Shown here piece after piece: positions 38,776 to 51,083 of a DNA stretch of 64,000 bases (position 1 is the stretch's first letter; each line of letters begins with the position of its first letter). The notes beneath the pieces were generated by a model. It ran no database searches, was not told where the DNA came from, and saw only the letters and a list, made by a program, of their open reading frames with translations. The position numbers were made by a program, and so were the translations under genes. The stretch comes from Buchnera aphidicola (Artemisaphis artemisicola) (GTDB lineage: Bacteria; Pseudomonadota; Gammaproteobacteria; Enterobacterales; Enterobacteriaceae), in NCBI RefSeq assembly GCF_005082365.1, contig NZ_CP034900.1, positions 124,001 to 188,000 on the forward strand, read 5' to 3'.

Positions 38776-40581
38776 ATGATACATTTAATTCAACAAGAAA
38801 AAAATAAACATTTATTGAAAAATAATTCTGAATCGCACTTAAATGATTGTGTAATTACAAATTTATTTAATGTTTTTGGAAAAGAATCTTTCTTTCATCA
38901 AATTACTTTAACTAATTTTCCTATACTATGGATTGATAAAAATTTATTAATAGAAGTTGGAAAATTTTTAAGTAATTTATCTAAACCTTATATTATGCTT
39001 TATGATTTACATGGTACAGATGAACGTCTTAGATTGCATCGTGAAAATTTACCTAAAGCGGATTTTTCAGTTTTTTATCATTTAATATCTATTGAACGTA
39101 ATTCTGATATTATGCTTAAAGTTCCATTATTAGAGCATAATTTAATTTTACCTACTTTTACTAGTTTATTTCCTAATGCTAATTGGTATGAACGTGAAAT
39201 CTGGGATATGTTTGGTATTGTGTTTGACAAACATCCTAATTTAACTCGAATTCTTATGCCTAGTAATTGGGAAGGACATCCGTTAAGAAAAGATTATTCT
39301 TCACGAGCTACTGAATATAAACCTTTTTTTTTCAATGAATCGAAAGAAGACTTTGAAATGAATGCTTTAAAATTCATTCCTGAGTTATGGGGAATGAAAC
39401 GTAAAAATGATCTTACCGAATTTATGTTTTTGAATTTAGGACCAAACCATCCTTCAGCTCACGGTGCTTTTAGAATTGTTTTACAACTCGATGGTGAAAA
39501 TATTGTAGATTGTGTACCAGATATTGGATATCATCATCGCGGAGCTGAAAAAATAGCAGAACGTCAGTCATGGCATAGTTATATTCCATATACTGATCGA
39601 ATTGAATATCTAGGTGGTTGTGTTAATGAAATGCCTTATATTTTAGCTGTAGAAAAATTAGCTAATATTTCAGTACCAGAAAAAGTAGAAGTTATCAGAG
39701 TGATGATGTCAGAATTATTTCGAATAAACAGTCATTTATTATATATTTCTACTTTTATTCAAGATGTAGGATGTATGAGTCCTGTTTTTTTTGCTTTTAC
39801 TGATCGTCAAAAAATATATGATTTAGTTGAAGCAATTACAGGTGCTCGTATGCATCCTGCATGGTTTCGTATAGGGGGAGTAGCTAATGATCTTCCAAGA
39901 GGATGGAATTTTTTATTAAAAGAATTTCTTGACTGGATGCCTAAAAGATTGCAATTTTATATAAAAACTGCTTTACAAAATACTATTTTAATTAATCGTT
40001 CTAAAGGAATTGCAGAGTATAATAAAAAAGAAGCATTACAATGGGGTGTAACAGGATCAGGTTTACGTGCTACCGGGTTAAATTTTGATATAAGAAAATA
40101 TAGACCTTATTCTGGGTATGATAATTATAGTTTTGAAATCCCTATAGGAACAGGAGTAAGTGATTGTTATTCTAGAGTTATGATTAAAGTTGAAGAAATT
40201 TATCAAAGTCTTATTATTTTAAAACAATGTTTAAATAATATGCCAGAAGGTCCTTTTAAATCAGATCATCCATTAACTACACCTCCTTCTAAAGAATGTG
40301 TTTTACAGAATATAGAGACTATGATTACTCATTTTTTGCAGGTTTCTTGGGGTCCAGTGATTTCAGAAAATGAAAGTTTTCAAATGATTGAAGCAACAAA
40401 AGGAATTAATAGTTATTACCTGATTAGTGATGGTAGTACAACGAGCTATCGTACAAGAATACGTACACCTAGTTTTCCACATTTACAACAAATACCTTCA
40501 GTAATTCGTGGAAGTTTAATATCTGACTTAATTGTATACTTAGGTAGTATAGATTTCGTCATGTCTGATGTGGACAGATAA
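38776..40581 (+). CDS. nuoC: NADH dehydrogenase I fused chain CD
   Basis: Fusion of the NuoC (30-kDa) and NuoD (49-kDa) subunits, 601 residues (E. coli about 600), the arrangement typical of gammaproteobacteria. The C part (about 1-190) has [16 protein letters not shown] and [10 protein letters not shown]. The D part begins around [16 protein letters not shown] (about 220), with [12 protein letters not shown] and DCYSRV later; its His and Asp/Tyr residues line the quinone cavity. It forms the Q-module with NuoB and NuoI. The stop at 40579-40581 is 2 bp before the ATG of nuoE. Confidence 0.97.
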   Translation: MIHLIQQEKNKHLLKNNSESHLNDCVITNLFNVFGKESFFHQITLTNFPILWIDKNLLIEVGKFLSNLSKPYIMLYDLHGTDERLRLHRENLPKADFSVFYHLISIERNSDIMLKVPLLEHNLILPTFTSLFPNANWYEREIWDMFGIVFDKHPNLTRILMPSNWEGHPLRKDYSSRATEYKPFFFNESKEDFEMNALKFIPELWGMKRKNDLTEFMFLNLGPNHPSAHGAFRIVLQLDGENIVDCVPDIGYHHRGAEKIAERQSWHSYIPYTDRIEYLGGCVNEMPYILAVEKLANISVPEKVEVIRVMMSELFRINSHLLYISTFIQDVGCMSPVFFAFTDRQKIYDLVEAITGARMHPAWFRIGGVANDLPRGWNFLLKEFLDWMPKRLQFYIKTALQNTILINRSKGIAEYNKKEALQWGVTGSGLRATGLNFDIRKYRPYSGYDNYSFEIPIGTGVSDCYSRVMIKVEEIYQSLIILKQCLNNMPEGPFKSDHPLTTPPSKECVLQNIETMITHFLQVSWGPVISENESFQMIEATKGINSYYLISDGSTTSYRTRIRTPSFPHLQQIPSVIRGSLISDLIVYLGSIDFVMSDVDR

Positions 40582-40583
40582 TT

Positions 40584-41092
40584 ATGTGTAAAAAAAAAGT
40601 AAATTAAAAGAAATTTCTCTTAAATTTCAGTTAACCAATGAAGAAATAAATGAAATAGAAAAACACAAAAAATATTACGAAAATTTCCGGGCAGTCTCTA
40701 TTGAAGCATTAAAAATAGTTCAAAAAAAACGAGGCTGGGTTTCTGATCAAGCGATTAATGCTATTGCTGAAATACTTCAAATTAATTCGATTGAAGTTGA
40801 AGGTGTTGCTACTTTTTATAGTCAAATTTTTAGACAACCTGTAGGTCGTAATATTATTCGTTATTGTGATAGTGTAGTTTGTTTTTTAACTGGTTATATA
40901 AATATTCAAATTGCTTTACAAGATCATTTAAAAATTAAAAAAGGACAAACTACTAAAGACAATAGATTTACTTTGTTACCAGTTTGTTGTTTAGGAAATT
41001 GTGATAAAAGTCCAACAATTATGATTAATGAAGATACATATTCGTTTTTAACTCCAGAATCTATACCATGTTTATTGGAATCATATAAATGA
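40584..41092 (+). CDS. nuoE: NADH dehydrogenase I chain E, reading frame interrupted at an A9 tract
   Basis: 24-kDa subunit holding cluster N1a. The protein is clearly present from about 40592: [30 protein letters not shown], and the [2Fe-2S] ligands in YCDSVVC (CxxxxC) and CCLGNCDK (CxxxC). It ends at 41092 and overlaps nuoF by ATGA. The only suitably placed ATG (40584, 2 bp after nuoCD) is out of frame: after ATG TGT it enters nine A (40590-40598), and the frame closes at TAA 40605. One extra A would give a 169-residue protein (E. coli 166) with an N-terminus of expected length. In the NuoE frame itself a TAA lies at 40589-40591 and no ATG, GTG or TTG occurs upstream of the domain; an AUU at 40613 is the nearest alternative. 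Confidence 0.85.
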
Positions 41093-42420
41093 ATAAATTT
41101 TTACGGATTCAAGAAACACATCCCTTAACTTGGCGATTAAGAGATGATCAAAAAACTGTTTGGATTAAAGAATATTCTGAAAAATATGGTTATCAAGCAT
41201 TAAGAAAAGCAATAAAAGAAATAATTCCAGAAAATATTGTTAATATAATAAAAGATTCTGGTTTAAAAGGAAGAGGAGGAGCTGGTTTTCCTACTGGATT
41301 GAAATGGAGTTTAATGCTTAAAAATAAAATGTCTTTAGATTGTCGATATTTAGTTTGTAATGCTGACGAAATGGAACCTGGTACATATAAAGATCGATTA
41401 TTAATTGAAAAAATTCCTCATCAATTAATTGAAGGAATGATATTAGCAGCGTATGCACTAAATGTTTCTCGTGGATACATTTTTTTAAGAGGAGAATATG
41501 TTCAAGCAGAACATGTTTTAAAGAAATCCATAGAAGAAGCTATTAATTTTGGTTATCTAGGATCTAATATTTTAGGAAGTCATTTCAATTTTGAATTAGT
41601 CTTGCATACTGGAGCTGGTCGATATATTTGTGGTGAAGAAACTGCTTTGCTTAATTCATTAGAAGGTCGTAGAGCTAATCCTAGGTCTAAACCACCATTT
41701 CCAGCAGTATTTGGTTTGTGGGGCAAACCTACTTGTGTAAATAATGTTGAAACGTTGTCTAATGTTCCATGCATTATATTGCACGGTGTTGATTGGTATA
41801 AAAATTTATCTAAAAGTTCTGATTGTGGTACTAAATTAATGGGATTTTCAGGAAAAGTAAAAAATCCTGGTGTCTGGGAATTACCTTTTGGCACTACTGC
41901 TCGAGAAATTCTAGAAGATTACGCTCATGGAATGCTTCCTGGATCATTTTTAAAAGCTTGGCAACCTGGTGGAGCTGGAACAGATTTTCTTACTGAAGCA
42001 CATTTAGATGTACCTATGGATTTTATTCATATTAGTAAAGTAGGAAGCCGTTTAGGAACTGCTCTTGCTATGGCTGTTGATGATAAAACTAATATGGTTT
42101 CTCTATTGTATAATATAGAAAAATTTTTTTCTCGAGAATCATGCGGTTTATGTACTCCATGTAGAGATGGATTGCCATGGATTGTAAAAATATTAAAAAA
42201 TTTGGAACAAAGGAAAGGGCATAAAAATGATATACACACTTTAGAACGATTATGTATTAATTTAGGTCCAGGGAAAACATTTTGTGCTCACGCACCAGGA
42301 GCAATAGAACCATTACAAAGCGCCCTAAAGTATTTTCGTTGTGAATTTGAAGATGGAATCAGTATTAAAACGAAAGATATAAATCAACAAATCGTTGGGA
42401 TTCAATCTAATCTATCTTAG
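41089..42420 (+). CDS. nuoF: NADH dehydrogenase I chain F
   Basis: 51-kDa subunit that binds NADH and FMN and holds cluster N3. 443 residues (E. coli 445). FMN/NADH-site motifs: [50 protein letters not shown] and [13 protein letters not shown]3 ligands are in [12 protein letters not shown] plus the distal Cys of [11 protein letters not shown]. Its start overlaps the nuoE stop by four bases (ATGA), so it is translationally coupled to nuoE, which matters for the frameshift in nuoE. 84 bp separate it from nuoG. Confidence 0.98.
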   Translation: MNKFLRIQETHPLTWRLRDDQKTVWIKEYSEKYGYQALRKAIKEIIPENIVNIIKDSGLKGRGGAGFPTGLKWSLMLKNKMSLDCRYLVCNADEMEPGTYKDRLLIEKIPHQLIEGMILAAYALNVSRGYIFLRGEYVQAEHVLKKSIEEAINFGYLGSNILGSHFNFELVLHTGAGRYICGEETALLNSLEGRRANPRSKPPFPAVFGLWGKPTCVNNVETLSNVPCIILHGVDWYKNLSKSSDCGTKLMGFSGKVKNPGVWELPFGTTAREILEDYAHGMLPGSFLKAWQPGGAGTDFLTEAHLDVPMDFIHISKVGSRLGTALAMAVDDKTNMVSLLYNIEKFFSRESCGLCTPCRDGLPWIVKILKNLEQRKGHKNDIHTLERLCINLGPGKTFCAHAPGAIEPLQSALKYFRCEFEDGISIKTKDINQQIVGIQSNLS

Positions 42421-42504
42421 ATATAAAATATTGATAAAAAATGTTTATTGTAGATAAATAATTAAAAAAACTTTATTTAATAAAAGTTTTGGGATCATTC
42501 TTGT

Positions 42505-45240
42505 ATGGCTAAAATTTATATAGATAATAAAATATACAATGTTAATCAATCAGATAATTTATTACATGCTTGTTTATCAGTAGGTATTAATATTCCTTAT
42601 TTTTGTTGGCATCCTTTATTAGGAAGTTTAGGAGCATGTCGTCAATGCGCTGTAATGCAATATAGTGATTTAAAAAATTGTTCAGGACGATTAATTATGT
42701 CTTGTATGACTCCTGTTACGGAAGGAGCTGTCATATCAATACAGGATAGTGAATCAAAAATTTTTAGACGTACTATTGTAGAACTTTTATTAACTAATCA
42801 TCCTCATGATTGTCCTGTATGTGAAGAAGGTGGTCATTGTCATTTGCAAGACATGACTGTAATTACCGAACATAATACACGTAATTATAGATTTAAAAAA
42901 AGAACACATAAAAATCAATATTTAGGTTCTTTTATTAAACATGAAATGAATCGTTGTATTAGTTGTTATAGGTGTGTTAGATATTATAACGATTATGCAG
43001 ATGGTACTGACTTAGGTGTTTATGGTGCTAATAATAACATTTATTTTGGTCGCATAGAAGATGGTGCATTAGAAAGTGAACATTCTGGTAATTTAATAGA
43101 ATTATGTCCGACTGGTGTATTTACTGATAAAATACATTCTAAAAAATATAGTCGTAAATGGGATATGCAATATGCTCCTAGCATATGTCAAAATTGTAGC
43201 ATTGGTTGTAATATTAGCGTTGGAGAGCGTTATGGAGAAATAAGAAGAATAGAGAACAGATATCATGAAAATATAAATAATTATCTAATTTGTGATCTTG
43301 GTCGTTTTGGGTATTTACATAATAATTTACAAAATCGTCCTAAAAAACCTTCTTATCGTGATTATAATAATAATTTAAATATATTAGATTTTAACGATGC
43401 TGTGCAATTAGGGTTTGATTTTTTTCAAAAATATAAACGTGTAATTGGAGTAGGTTCTATTCGATCTAGTATAGAAAATAATTTTTCATTACAAGAATTA
43501 GTAGGAATAGAAAATTTTTCTAATGGCATGTCCAATAAAGAACATGCTTGTGTTAGTTTAATTTTAAAAGTCTTAAAAAATAACGATATATATATTCCAT
43601 CTTTAAAAGAAATTGAAAGCTATGATGTAATTTTAATTATAGGTGAAGATTTAACAAAAACATCTCCTCGAATGGCTCTAGCAGTACGTCAAGCAGTTAA
43701 AAATAAAGCAAAAGATATTGCAAGTTTAAATGGAATACCTTCATGGAATTCTGCTTCTATTGTTCATCTTGCTGAGAACGTTAAAAATTCTCTTTATATA
43801 ATACATACACATGAAAGTAAATTAGATGATATTTCTGAATGGTGTTATTATGCACCTGTATATGAACAAGTAAATTTCGCATCTGCGATTGCTCATGAAA
43901 TAGATAAAAGTTTACCGGTAATTTCAAATCTAAATTCTTTATTAAAACAAAAAGCTTTATTAATTGCTAATCGTTTAGTTCAATCTAAAAAATCTTTAAT
44001 TATTTCAGGTTCTCATTCTTTTAGTAGTTCAATTATAAAAGCATCTATAAATATTGCTAAATCTATTAAAATAAAAGTTTCTAATCACCATGTTGGAATG
44101 GCTTTTTTAACAGCTTCTTGTAATTCTTTGGGTGTAGGATTACTTGGTGGTATGTCTATAGAATGTGCATTAGAACAATTTAAAAAAGAAAAAGCAGATG
44201 CCATAATTTTTATGGAATATGACTTATATCGTTTTGCATCTCAATATGATTGTAATTTTATTTTCAAGAATAAAGATAAAGTTATTACTATAGATCATCA
44301 ATATACAAAAACTTATAAAAATTCTGGATTAACTTTACCTTCAACTAATTTTTTTGAAAGTTCTGGAACAATAATAAATTTTGAAGGTAGAGCGCAACGT
44401 TTTTTTCAAGTTTATGATCCTAATTTTTATCACAATAATAACTGTTTAATTGCAAGTTGGAAATGGTTTCATTTTATTAAATATAAAATTCATAATAAAA
44501 AAATTTCTTGGTTGAATTTAGATGATGTGATAAGTGCATATACTAAAAAATATTCTTTTTTAGAACCAATTAAAAAACAAGAAGTAAATTCTAATTTTCG
44601 TATTCATGGTCAAAAAATTGCTCGATCTCCTATTAGATCTAGTGGTAGAACATGTTTACGTGCTGATATTGATATTCATGAACCTAATCAACCCAAAGAT
44701 ATTGATAGTATGTTTGCATTTTCTATGGAAGGATATAATCAACCTAATAAAAATTTATCTCATGTTCCTTTTGCTTGGTTTCCTGGATGGAACTCTCCAC
44801 AATCATGGAATAAATTTCAAAAAGAAATAGGTAGGGAATTAATTTCAGGAGATTCTGGTATACATATTTTTAAAAACAATAAAAATATAGAAGATTTTTA
44901 TTTTGAGTGTATATTTAAAAATTATACGATAGAAGCAAACTGGTATATTATTCCATATTATCATCTTTTTGGAAATGAAGAATTAACTCAATATTCATCA
45001 ATTATACAAGAAAATATACCTTTAGAATATGCTTTAATCAGTTTATCCGATGCAATTAAATTAGGTTTAAAAAAAGATTCTATAGTAGAATTTAATTGTT
45101 TAAATCAAGACTATCAATTAGGGGTGCGATTTTCTAGATATTTAAATCAAAAACAAATAGCCTTGCCTATAGGAAGAAAAGGTTTTCCAACTAATCTTGT
45201 TGGCAAAAAAATTAAATATTTACGGGAATTTATTAAATGA
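42505..45240 (+). CDS. nuoG: NADH dehydrogenase I chain G
   Basis: Large 75-kDa Fe-S subunit, 911 residues (E. coli 908). N-terminal [2Fe-2S] ferredoxin domain ([20 protein letters not shown]), His-Cys ligands ([19 protein letters not shown]), [4Fe-4S] ligands ([11 protein letters not shown]) and the extra N7-type cluster ([12 protein letters not shown]), followed by a molybdopterin-oxidoreductase-like domain. The C-terminal half is more diverged than the N-terminal half. The stop overlaps the nuoH start as ATGA. Confidence 0.97.
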   Translation: MAKIYIDNKIYNVNQSDNLLHACLSVGINIPYFCWHPLLGSLGACRQCAVMQYSDLKNCSGRLIMSCMTPVTEGAVISIQDSESKIFRRTIVELLLTNHPHDCPVCEEGGHCHLQDMTVITEHNTRNYRFKKRTHKNQYLGSFIKHEMNRCISCYRCVRYYNDYADGTDLGVYGANNNIYFGRIEDGALESEHSGNLIELCPTGVFTDKIHSKKYSRKWDMQYAPSICQNCSIGCNISVGERYGEIRRIENRYHENINNYLICDLGRFGYLHNNLQNRPKKPSYRDYNNNLNILDFNDAVQLGFDFFQKYKRVIGVGSIRSSIENNFSLQELVGIENFSNGMSNKEHACVSLILKVLKNNDIYIPSLKEIESYDVILIIGEDLTKTSPRMALAVRQAVKNKAKDIASLNGIPSWNSASIVHLAENVKNSLYIIHTHESKLDDISEWCYYAPVYEQVNFASAIAHEIDKSLPVISNLNSLLKQKALLIANRLVQSKKSLIISGSHSFSSSIIKASINIAKSIKIKVSNHHVGMAFLTASCNSLGVGLLGGMSIECALEQFKKEKADAIIFMEYDLYRFASQYDCNFIFKNKDKVITIDHQYTKTYKNSGLTLPSTNFFESSGTIINFEGRAQRFFQVYDPNFYHNNNCLIASWKWFHFIKYKIHNKKISWLNLDDVISAYTKKYSFLEPIKKQEVNSNFRIHGQKIARSPIRSSGRTCLRADIDIHEPNQPKDIDSMFAFSMEGYNQPNKNLSHVPFAWFPGWNSPQSWNKFQKEIGRELISGDSGIHIFKNNKNIEDFYFECIFKNYTIEANWYIIPYYHLFGNEELTQYSSIIQENIPLEYALISLSDAIKLGLKKDSIVEFNCLNQDYQLGVRFSRYLNQKQIALPIGRKGFPTNLVGKKIKYLREFIK

Positions 45241-46205
45241 TTTTTTCAGATCTAAAGATTGTTCAAATATTTTTTTCTCTTTTAAAAGTTATTTGTGTTT
45301 TATTTTTTGTCATATTTTCTAGTGCTATGCTGAGTATTGTTGAAAGAAGATTATTAGCTTTTTTTCAAAATAGATACGGACCTAATCGAGTTGGTTGGAT
45401 GGGAAGTTTACAGTTATGTGCTGATATGATTAAAATTTTATTTAAAGAAGATTGGATTCCTCCATTTAGTAGAAAATTTATTTTTGTCTTATCACCAATA
45501 ATTGCTTTTCTTTCTTTACTATTTGTAATTCCTATTATTCCATTTACTTCTTCTTTTGTAATTATTGATTTAAATATAGGAATATTATTCTTTTTAATGA
45601 TGGCTAGTTTATCTGTATATGCTGTTTTATTTGCTGGTTGGTCTAGTAATAATAAGTATGCATTATTAGGAGCAATGCGTGCTTGTGTGCAAACTTTAAG
45701 TTATGAAGTTTTTTTAGGATTGTCTCTTATGGGAGTTGTAGCTCGATCAGGATCTTTTAATATATCAGAAATTGTGAATAATCAAAAAGAAATCTGGAAT
45801 ATTTTTCCACAGTTTTTGGGATTTTTGACTTTTTTTATAGCAGGTTTAGCTGTATGTCATAGACATCCTTTTGATCAGCCTGAATCTGAACAAGAATTAG
45901 CTGATGGCTATCATATTGAATATTCAGGAATGAAATTCGGTTTATTTTTTATTGGAGAATATATTTCTATTATTACAATTTCATCGTTAATTGTAACAAT
46001 GTTTTTTGGTGGTTGGTTCGGTCCTTGCATTCCTGGTTGCATTTGGTTTATTTTAAAAACAATGTTTTTTATTTTTTTATTTATTTTAATTCGAGCTTCT
46101 TTACCGAGACCTAGATATGATCAAATGTTATCATTTGGATGGAAAATTTGTTTACCAACAACATTGTTCAATTTGTTTTTAACGGCTTTTTTTATATTGC
46201 TATAA
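45237..46205 (+). CDS. nuoH: NADH dehydrogenase I chain H
   Basis: Membrane subunit joining the Q-module to the membrane arm and forming part of the quinone chamber. 322 residues (E. coli 325), eight predicted transmembrane helices. Signatures include [19 protein letters not shown] near the N-terminus, the cytoplasmic loop [22 protein letters not shown], and [18 protein letters not shown]. It overlaps nuoG by four bases. Confidence 0.97.
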   Translation: MIFSDLKIVQIFFSLLKVICVLFFVIFSSAMLSIVERRLLAFFQNRYGPNRVGWMGSLQLCADMIKILFKEDWIPPFSRKFIFVLSPIIAFLSLLFVIPIIPFTSSFVIIDLNIGILFFLMMASLSVYAVLFAGWSSNNKYALLGAMRACVQTLSYEVFLGLSLMGVVARSGSFNISEIVNNQKEIWNIFPQFLGFLTFFIAGLAVCHRHPFDQPESEQELADGYHIEYSGMKFGLFFIGEYISIITISSLIVTMFFGGWFGPCIPGCIWFILKTMFFIFLFILIRASLPRPRYDQMLSFGWKICLPTTLFNLFLTAFFILL

Positions 46206-46228
46206 TTTTTTGAAAGAGATTTTTATTT

Positions 46229-46771
46229 ATGATGTTTAAAAATATTATCATTGGTTTGTTTACACAAATTAGAAGCATGTTTATGATTGGTTCAAATATT
46301 TTTTCAAGAGTTGAAACTAGATCATATCCAGAAGAAAAAGTAAAACTTTCCCCTCGTTATCGAGGTCGTATTATACTAACTCGTAATATAGATGGAAGAG
46401 AACGTTGCGTTGCTTGTAATTTATGCGCTGCTGTTTGTCCTGTTGATTGCATTTCTTTGCAAAAATCTGAAAAAATTGATGGTCGTTGGTATCCAGAATT
46501 TTTTAGGATTAATTTTTCTCGTTGTATATTTTGTGGTTTATGTGAAGAAGCTTGTCCTACTGCTGCAATTCAGTTAATTTCTGACTTTGAATTATCTGAT
46601 TTTAAAAGAACAGATTTAGTATATGAAAAAAAAGATTTATTAGTTTCTGGTCCAGGTAAATATCCCGATTATAATTTTTATAATTTTTCTGGTGTAACTA
46701 TAGGAGGAAAAAAAACAGGCGATTTGGATATAGAGAGTAAACCTGTTGATGTAAAAAATTTATTGCCGTAA
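46229..46771 (+). CDS. nuoI: NADH dehydrogenase I chain I
   Basis: Ferredoxin-like subunit with two [4Fe-4S] clusters (N6a, N6b). 180 residues, as in E. coli. Both CxxCxxCxxxCP motifs are present: [15 protein letters not shown] and [15 protein letters not shown]. An amphipathic N-terminal helix anchors it to the membrane arm. The stop codon is embedded in the very strong Shine-Dalgarno of nuoJ (TAAGGAGGT, 46769-46777). Confidence 0.97.
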   Translation: MMFKNIIIGLFTQIRSMFMIGSNIFSRVETRSYPEEKVKLSPRYRGRIILTRNIDGRERCVACNLCAAVCPVDCISLQKSEKIDGRWYPEFFRINFSRCIFCGLCEEACPTAAIQLISDFELSDFKRTDLVYEKKDLLVSGPGKYPDYNFYNFSGVTIGGKKTGDLDIESKPVDVKNLLP

Positions 46772-46780
46772 GGAGGTTTT

Positions 46781-47287
46781 ATGGAATTTGTTTTTTATAT
46801 ATGTTCGTTTATAGCAGTTGTTTCTACAGTTTTTATAATTTTTCAAAAAAATGCAATATATGCTTTATTATATTTAATACTTTCTCTTTTATCAATATCA
46901 GGCATTTTTTTTTCTCTTGGTGCTTTTTTTGCTGGTTCTTTAGAAGTAATTGTTTACGCTGGAGCCATTATAGTCTTGTTTGTTTTTGTTATTATGATGC
47001 TTAACATTAATGAAAAATGTAATATACAAGAAACAAAACATTTAAAAAATACTATTTGGATTGGATCAATTATTTTATCGTTAATATTATTATCTTCAAT
47101 GACTTATGCAATATTTTGTCTAAAAGAAAAAAAAATAGAAGGATTGTTAATTGATTCTAAAATTATAGGAATAAATTTGTTTGGTCCTTATATGTTTTTA
47201 GTAGAATTATGTTCGATTCTTTTATTATCTGCTTTAGTTGTTGTTTTTCATATTGGAACAGAAAAACGTGTTATTAAGAAAAATTAA
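46781..47287 (+). CDS. nuoJ: NADH dehydrogenase I chain J
   Basis: Membrane subunit with five transmembrane helices. 168 residues (E. coli 184; the C-terminal tail is shorter). The conserved third helix EVIVYAGAIIVLFVFVIMML includes the pi-bulge region important for the conformational switch. The ribosome binding site TAAGGAGGT is a full match to the 16S rRNA tail, unusually strong for this genome, and overlaps the nuoI stop. Confidence 0.96.
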   Translation: MEFVFYICSFIAVVSTVFIIFQKNAIYALLYLILSLLSISGIFFSLGAFFAGSLEVIVYAGAIIVLFVFVIMMLNINEKCNIQETKHLKNTIWIGSIILSLILLSSMTYAIFCLKEKKIEGLLIDSKIIGINLFGPYMFLVELCSILLLSALVVVFHIGTEKRVIKKN

Positions 47288-47321
47288 TAACTATATACCA
47301 TTTTATTAAGGATCATAAATT

Positions 47322-47624
47322 ATGATTTCTGTATTCTATGGATTATTTTTATCATTAATATTATTTATTCTGGGTTTAATATCATTAATCCTTCGACGCA
47401 ATATATTATTTATACTAATTAGTTTAGAAATTATGATTAACGCTGCTAGTTTAGCATTAATAGTAGTTGGCAGTTATTGGCATCAAGCAGATGGTCAAAT
47501 AATGTATATATTTAGCATTACTCTAGCTGCAGCAGAAGCTAGTATAGCTTTAGCATTATTACTTCAACTTTACAGACGTCATAAAACATTAAACATTGAT
47601 ATGTTAAGTGAGATGGATGGATGA
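47322..47624 (+). CDS. nuoK: NADH dehydrogenase I chain K
   Basis: MrpC-like membrane subunit, 100 residues, as in E. coli; three transmembrane helices. The buried Glu residues of the proton path lie in [14 protein letters not shown] and [20 protein letters not shown]. Its stop overlaps the nuoL start (ATGA), so translation is coupled. Confidence 0.97.
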   Translation: MISVFYGLFLSLILFILGLISLILRRNILFILISLEIMINAASLALIVVGSYWHQADGQIMYIFSITLAAAEASIALALLLQLYRRHKTLNIDMLSEMDG

Positions 47625-49465
47625 ATATTATTTTTTTTATAATTTTATCTCCTTTAATAAGTTTTTTATTTTTATCTTTTAAACAAGGTTTCATTTCAAA
47701 TAAAAGCACTGCAAAGATAGGTATTTTTTCAATATTTTTATCGTTTTTTATAACTTGTTATTATGGTTTAATTATTATCAAAGATACCAATAAAATTTTT
47801 ATTGAAAAATTATGGAATTGGTTATCTATTAATGAATTGAAAATTGATTTTGCTTTATTTTTAGATGGATTATCTTTAAGTATGTTATTTGTAATAACTG
47901 GAGTAGGGTTGCTAATACATATTTTTTCTTCTTGGTATATGAAGGATAAAGAAGGTTATTCACGTTTTTTTGCGTATACTAATTTATTTATAGCAAGTAT
48001 GTCAATATTAGTATTAGCTGATAATTTTTTATTTATGTATTTAGGATGGGAAGGAGTAAGTGTATGTTCTTATTTGCTTATTGGTTTTTATTATACTGAA
48101 CATAAGAATAATTTTTCAGCTTTAAAAGCTTTTATTTTAACTAGAATTTCTGATGTATTTTTAATAATTGGAATATTTTTAATATATCAAAAATATGGCA
48201 CTCTGAATTTTCAAGAAATTAAATTTTTATCGAGTTTTTTTAATATAGAAAATCTTCATCAAACTAATATTATTACGCTTTTTTTGTTCATAGGAGTTAT
48301 TGGTAAATCAGCTCAATTACCACTACATACATGGTTATCTGATGCTATGGTTGGTCCTACTCCTGTATCAGCTTTAATACATGCAGCAACTATGGTGACA
48401 GCTGGTGTTTACTTAATAGCAAGAACGTATTTTTTATTTCTATTAACTCCAGATATATTATATCTAATAGGTTTTATTGGAACTTTAACAATATTAATTT
48501 CTAGTATTACTGCTTTATTTCAATATGATATAAAACGGATTTTAGCATATTCTACTATGAGCCAAATAGGGTATATGTTTTTAGCTTTAGGTGTAAAAGC
48601 ATGGAGTGCTGCAATTATACACTTAATTGCACATGCTATTTTTAAAGCATTATTATTTTTATCTGCGGGTTCTTTAATTACGTCGTGTAAGAATGAAAAA
48701 AATATATTTAAAATGGGTGGTTTGCGAAAAGAATTGCCTTTTTTATATATTAATTTCATAGTAGGAGGAGGATCTTTAGTTTCTTTTCCTTTAATAACGT
48801 CTGGTTTTTATAGCAAAGGCAGCATTTTGTTTAGTGTTTTAGAAAATGGTTATAATAATTTATTTTTTGTTGCTTTATTTTGTTCTTTTTTAACAGCTTT
48901 ATATACATTTAGAATGATTTTTGTTATTTTCCATGGAAATAATACTTATAGAGTAGCTTCTTCTAATACGTATGCACATAATGTTCCATTGTTAATTCTT
49001 TTAATTTTTTCTACCGTACTAGGTTCATATATATCACCACCATTATTGAATGTATTTCCTGTTTCTAATCTATTAAATCATGATAAATTTATATTTGAAA
49101 TAGTATGTAGTATATTATCTATCTCTGGAATATATTTGTCTTATTATTTTTGGATTAAAAAACTGTATTGTATTAATCAAATATTTAAATATAAATTTAT
49201 GCAAAATATATATTATTTTATTTTTAAAGGATTTGGTTTTGATTCATTTTATAATATATTTTTTGTAAATTTTTATTTATATATATGTAAAATAGTATCT
49301 CATGATCCGATTAATAAAATAATTAATTATTTATCAAAAATAACTCGGATACTTAACCTTTTTTTATTAAGAACGAGCAATGGCTATGTAAGATGGTATA
49401 TTGCTTCTATGATATTAGGTATTACTTCTATTTTTATATTGATTTTATTTTTTAATGTAATTTAA
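47621..49465 (+). CDS. nuoL: NADH dehydrogenase I chain L
   Basis: Distal antiporter-like proton-pumping subunit, 614 residues (E. coli 613). The fourteen-helix core includes [21 protein letters not shown] with the key Glu, [38 protein letters not shown] with the key Lys, and the broken helix around [11 protein letters not shown]. The long C-terminal lateral helix and anchor helix (about 500-614) are retained. An antisense open frame at 48520-48759 is a shadow. A 94-bp gap precedes nuoM. Confidence 0.97.
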   Translation: MNIIFFIILSPLISFLFLSFKQGFISNKSTAKIGIFSIFLSFFITCYYGLIIIKDTNKIFIEKLWNWLSINELKIDFALFLDGLSLSMLFVITGVGLLIHIFSSWYMKDKEGYSRFFAYTNLFIASMSILVLADNFLFMYLGWEGVSVCSYLLIGFYYTEHKNNFSALKAFILTRISDVFLIIGIFLIYQKYGTLNFQEIKFLSSFFNIENLHQTNIITLFLFIGVIGKSAQLPLHTWLSDAMVGPTPVSALIHAATMVTAGVYLIARTYFLFLLTPDILYLIGFIGTLTILISSITALFQYDIKRILAYSTMSQIGYMFLALGVKAWSAAIIHLIAHAIFKALLFLSAGSLITSCKNEKNIFKMGGLRKELPFLYINFIVGGGSLVSFPLITSGFYSKGSILFSVLENGYNNLFFVALFCSFLTALYTFRMIFVIFHGNNTYRVASSNTYAHNVPLLILLIFSTVLGSYISPPLLNVFPVSNLLNHDKFIFEIVCSILSISGIYLSYYFWIKKLYCINQIFKYKFMQNIYYFIFKGFGFDSFYNIFFVNFYLYICKIVSHDPINKIINYLSKITRILNLFLLRTSNGYVRWYIASMILGITSIFILILFFNVI

Positions 49466-49559
49466 AAACATTTCATATTAATCAACTTATAATTTTAACA
49501 TGTAAATAAATAATTTAATTGATACAATAGTCATAATAAACAATAGGAATATATGTGTA

Positions 49560-51077
49560 ATGTTACTTTCTTTATTGATTATCATTCCAATTTGTAGTGG
49601 TTTTTTTTCTTTTTTTTCTTATAAATTCAATAAAAACATTCCTCGTTGGATTTCATTAATAGGAATTGTATCTATATTATTAATTACGATTATAATATTT
49701 TTACAAACAAGTTATCATTCTCTTCAGGAGGTAAATTATCCTTATTGGAATTATCAATTAATTATACCTTGGATACCAAGATTTGGAATTGAATTTAATA
49801 TTGCAGTTGATGGTTTTTCTATAATTATGCTTATTTTTTCTTCTTTACTATCTATAATAGGAGTTTTATGTTCATGGCATGCAGTTAAAAAAAATGAAGG
49901 ATTTTTTTATTTAAATTTTATGCTTGTTTTAAGTAGTGTGATAGGCGTTTTTATTTCTATTGATCTATTTTTATTTTTTTGTTTTTGGGAAATTATGATA
50001 ATTCCAATGTATTTTTTGATTACATTATGGAGTGATCAAAATGATCAAAATAAAATATTTTTTGCGGCTAATAAATTTATTATATATGGACAAATTTCTG
50101 GTGTAATACTTTTATCATCTATTTTATTGTTAGTGTTCAGTTGTTATCAAAATACTAATATTTTAACATTTAACTATGATTTATTAATGTCTGCACCTAT
50201 TAATCAATATATAGAATATCTTGTCATGATCGGTTTTTTTTTATCCTTTGCTATAAAAATGCCAATTTTTCCATTTCATGGATGGTTGCCAGAAATTCAT
50301 GCTCAATCTATATCTTGTGGTGTAGTAGAAATTATTGGTGTATTACTAAAAACAGCTCCTTATGCTCTTTTAAGATATAATTTAGCATTTTTCCCTTTAG
50401 CAACAAAAGATTTTGCTCCAATTGCTATTTTTTTAGGGATTACTAGTATACTATATGGATCTTTTCTTGCTTTTTCACAAACTAATATTAAACGATTAAT
50501 TGCTTATTCTTCTCTTGCTCATATGGGTTTAATTTTAGTTGGAATTTATAGTAATAATGAAATAGCTCTTCAAGGTATAGTAATACAGATGCTATCTAAT
50601 AGTTTATCTACTGCTGCTTTATGTATATTATCTGGTTATATTTATAAATATTTTAAAACTCAAGATATGAATAAAATAGAAGGTTTATGGTCTTGTATTT
50701 ATTTTGTTCCAGCTTTTTCTTTATTTTTTTCTTTTGCAAATCTAGGAATTCCTGGAACAGGAAATTTTATTGGTGAATTTTTAATTTTATATGGTATTTT
50801 TAATGCGTTTCCTTTTATATGCATATTAGCATGTACTGGTATGATTTTTTCTTCTATTTATTCTTTGTATATGATTCAAAAAGTTTTTTATGGTTCATAT
50901 CATAAAAATTTTACAATTTTTTATATAAAAAAAATAGAATTATGGACAATAATAGCATTAATTTTTATATTAATCTTTTTAGGCTTTAATCCACAAAAAG
51001 TTATAAATATTTCATATAATTCTATACATAATATTCAACAGAAATTTAACCATTCTATTTTAAAGATAAGGTTGTAA
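49560..51077 (+). CDS. nuoM: NADH dehydrogenase I chain M
   Basis: Antiporter-like proton-pumping subunit, 505 residues (E. coli 509). Motifs: FLFFCFWEIMIIPMYFLI with the essential Glu, AIKMPIFPFHGWLPEIHAQS with the essential Lys, and SSLAHMGLILVGIY. The start MLLSLLIIIPICSGF matches the E. coli N-terminus MLLPWLILIPF. nuoN starts 6 bp after it. Confidence 0.97.
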   Translation: MLLSLLIIIPICSGFFSFFSYKFNKNIPRWISLIGIVSILLITIIIFLQTSYHSLQEVNYPYWNYQLIIPWIPRFGIEFNIAVDGFSIIMLIFSSLLSIIGVLCSWHAVKKNEGFFYLNFMLVLSSVIGVFISIDLFLFFCFWEIMIIPMYFLITLWSDQNDQNKIFFAANKFIIYGQISGVILLSSILLLVFSCYQNTNILTFNYDLLMSAPINQYIEYLVMIGFFLSFAIKMPIFPFHGWLPEIHAQSISCGVVEIIGVLLKTAPYALLRYNLAFFPLATKDFAPIAIFLGITSILYGSFLAFSQTNIKRLIAYSSLAHMGLILVGIYSNNEIALQGIVIQMLSNSLSTAALCILSGYIYKYFKTQDMNKIEGLWSCIYFVPAFSLFFSFANLGIPGTGNFIGEFLILYGIFNAFPFICILACTGMIFSSIYSLYMIQKVFYGSYHKNFTIFYIKKIELWTIIALIFILIFLGFNPQKVINISYNSIHNIQQKFNHSILKIRL

Positions 51078-51083
51078 TTAATA

